Source of the DNA: Avibacterium volantium_A
GTDB taxonomy: Bacteria; Pseudomonadota; Gammaproteobacteria; Enterobacterales; Pasteurellaceae
Direction of reading: 5' to 3'
DNA: 32,752 bases
Assembly: GCF_049366555.1 (NCBI RefSeq)
Contig: NZ_JBMMGT010000028.1
Span: 1-32,752 of the forward strand
The notes below the pieces were generated by a model, which did no database searches, was not told the origin of the DNA, and worked only from the letters and a program-made list of their open reading frames with translations. The first letter of the stretch is position 1; every line of letters begins with the position of its first letter. Shown here piece after piece: positions 32,676 through 32,752 of the stretch. The position numbers and the translations under genes were made by a program.

Positions 32676-32752
32676 TACATTTCTTCAGCAAAAATTGGAT
32701 GATAACCCCTCATGTCGTTGAGAGAATAATCAAACAACAAAAAAATGAAAAA
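32676..32752. other. Window end, no feature identified
   Basis: 77 bp of A/T-rich sequence after the gmhB terminator. No ORF, RNA gene or clear promoter is visible. Confidence 0.4.

Noticed and set aside
32676..32752. Start of an rRNA operon after gmhB, as in some gammaproteobacteria
   Set aside because: No 16S rRNA sequence or recognisable rRNA promoter is present in the remaining 77 bp.

Overview
The window is chromosomal DNA from a member of the Pasteurellaceae, of the Haemophilus/Pasteurella/Aggregatibacter/Avibacterium type. The best evidence is the Haemophilus-type DNA uptake sequence AAGTGCGGT, found by eye in 26 exact copies (both strands) between 6607 and 32675. Gene content (hemE, nudC, hupA, glmS, asd, ilv genes, gdhA, metNIQ, gmhB) fits. 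The genus cannot be fixed from the sequence alone.

Layout. (1) 1-6530 is a cell-surface polysaccharide locus. On the minus strand, rmlB-rmlA-rmlD-rmlC make dTDP-L-rhamnose and wzm-wzt form an ABC exporter; the divergent wbaP primes the lipid carrier. It is visibly AT-richer than the rest and has no exact uptake sequence. (2) 6600-9615 is a plus-strand housekeeping run: nudC, hemE, a DUF416 (yjaG) gene and hupA. (3) 9690-12425 holds a DeoR-family regulator directly upstream of glmS. (4) 12430-13825 is an MFS transporter. (5) 13830-15840 is ftsE-ftsX, the two genes separated by a 267-bp element with terminal inverted repeats. (6) 16101-17281 is asd. (7) 17498-19667 is pldB facing crcB and yigL. 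(8) 19770-26826 is a branched-chain amino acid region: leader peptide and attenuator, ilvG, ilvM, a GNAT acetyltransferase, ilvD, a DUF1345 membrane protein and ilvA. (9) gdhA, a MarC/YchE-family protein and metNIQ lie on the minus strand, metNIQ behind a promoter containing MetJ boxes. (10) gmhB closes the window.

How the genes work together. The left block builds and exports a rhamnose-containing glycan, and gmhB (ADP-heptose for the LPS core) serves the same envelope at the other end. glmS supplies glucosamine-6-phosphate for peptidoglycan and LPS; asd supplies diaminopimelate, lysine, threonine and methionine precursors; ftsEX controls septal wall hydrolysis. ilvGMDA with gdhA covers isoleucine/valine and glutamate, and metNIQ imports methionine.

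Most notable items: the inverted-repeat (MITE-like) element splitting ftsE from ftsX; a complete ilv attenuator (leader peptide plus mutually exclusive hairpins); MetJ boxes inside the spacer of the metNIQ promoter; a palindrome around the -10 of the rml promoter; and two poorly characterised genes within the ilv cluster. No CRISPR array, tRNA, rRNA, prophage or transposase gene was found. I did not find a convincing wholly novel system.
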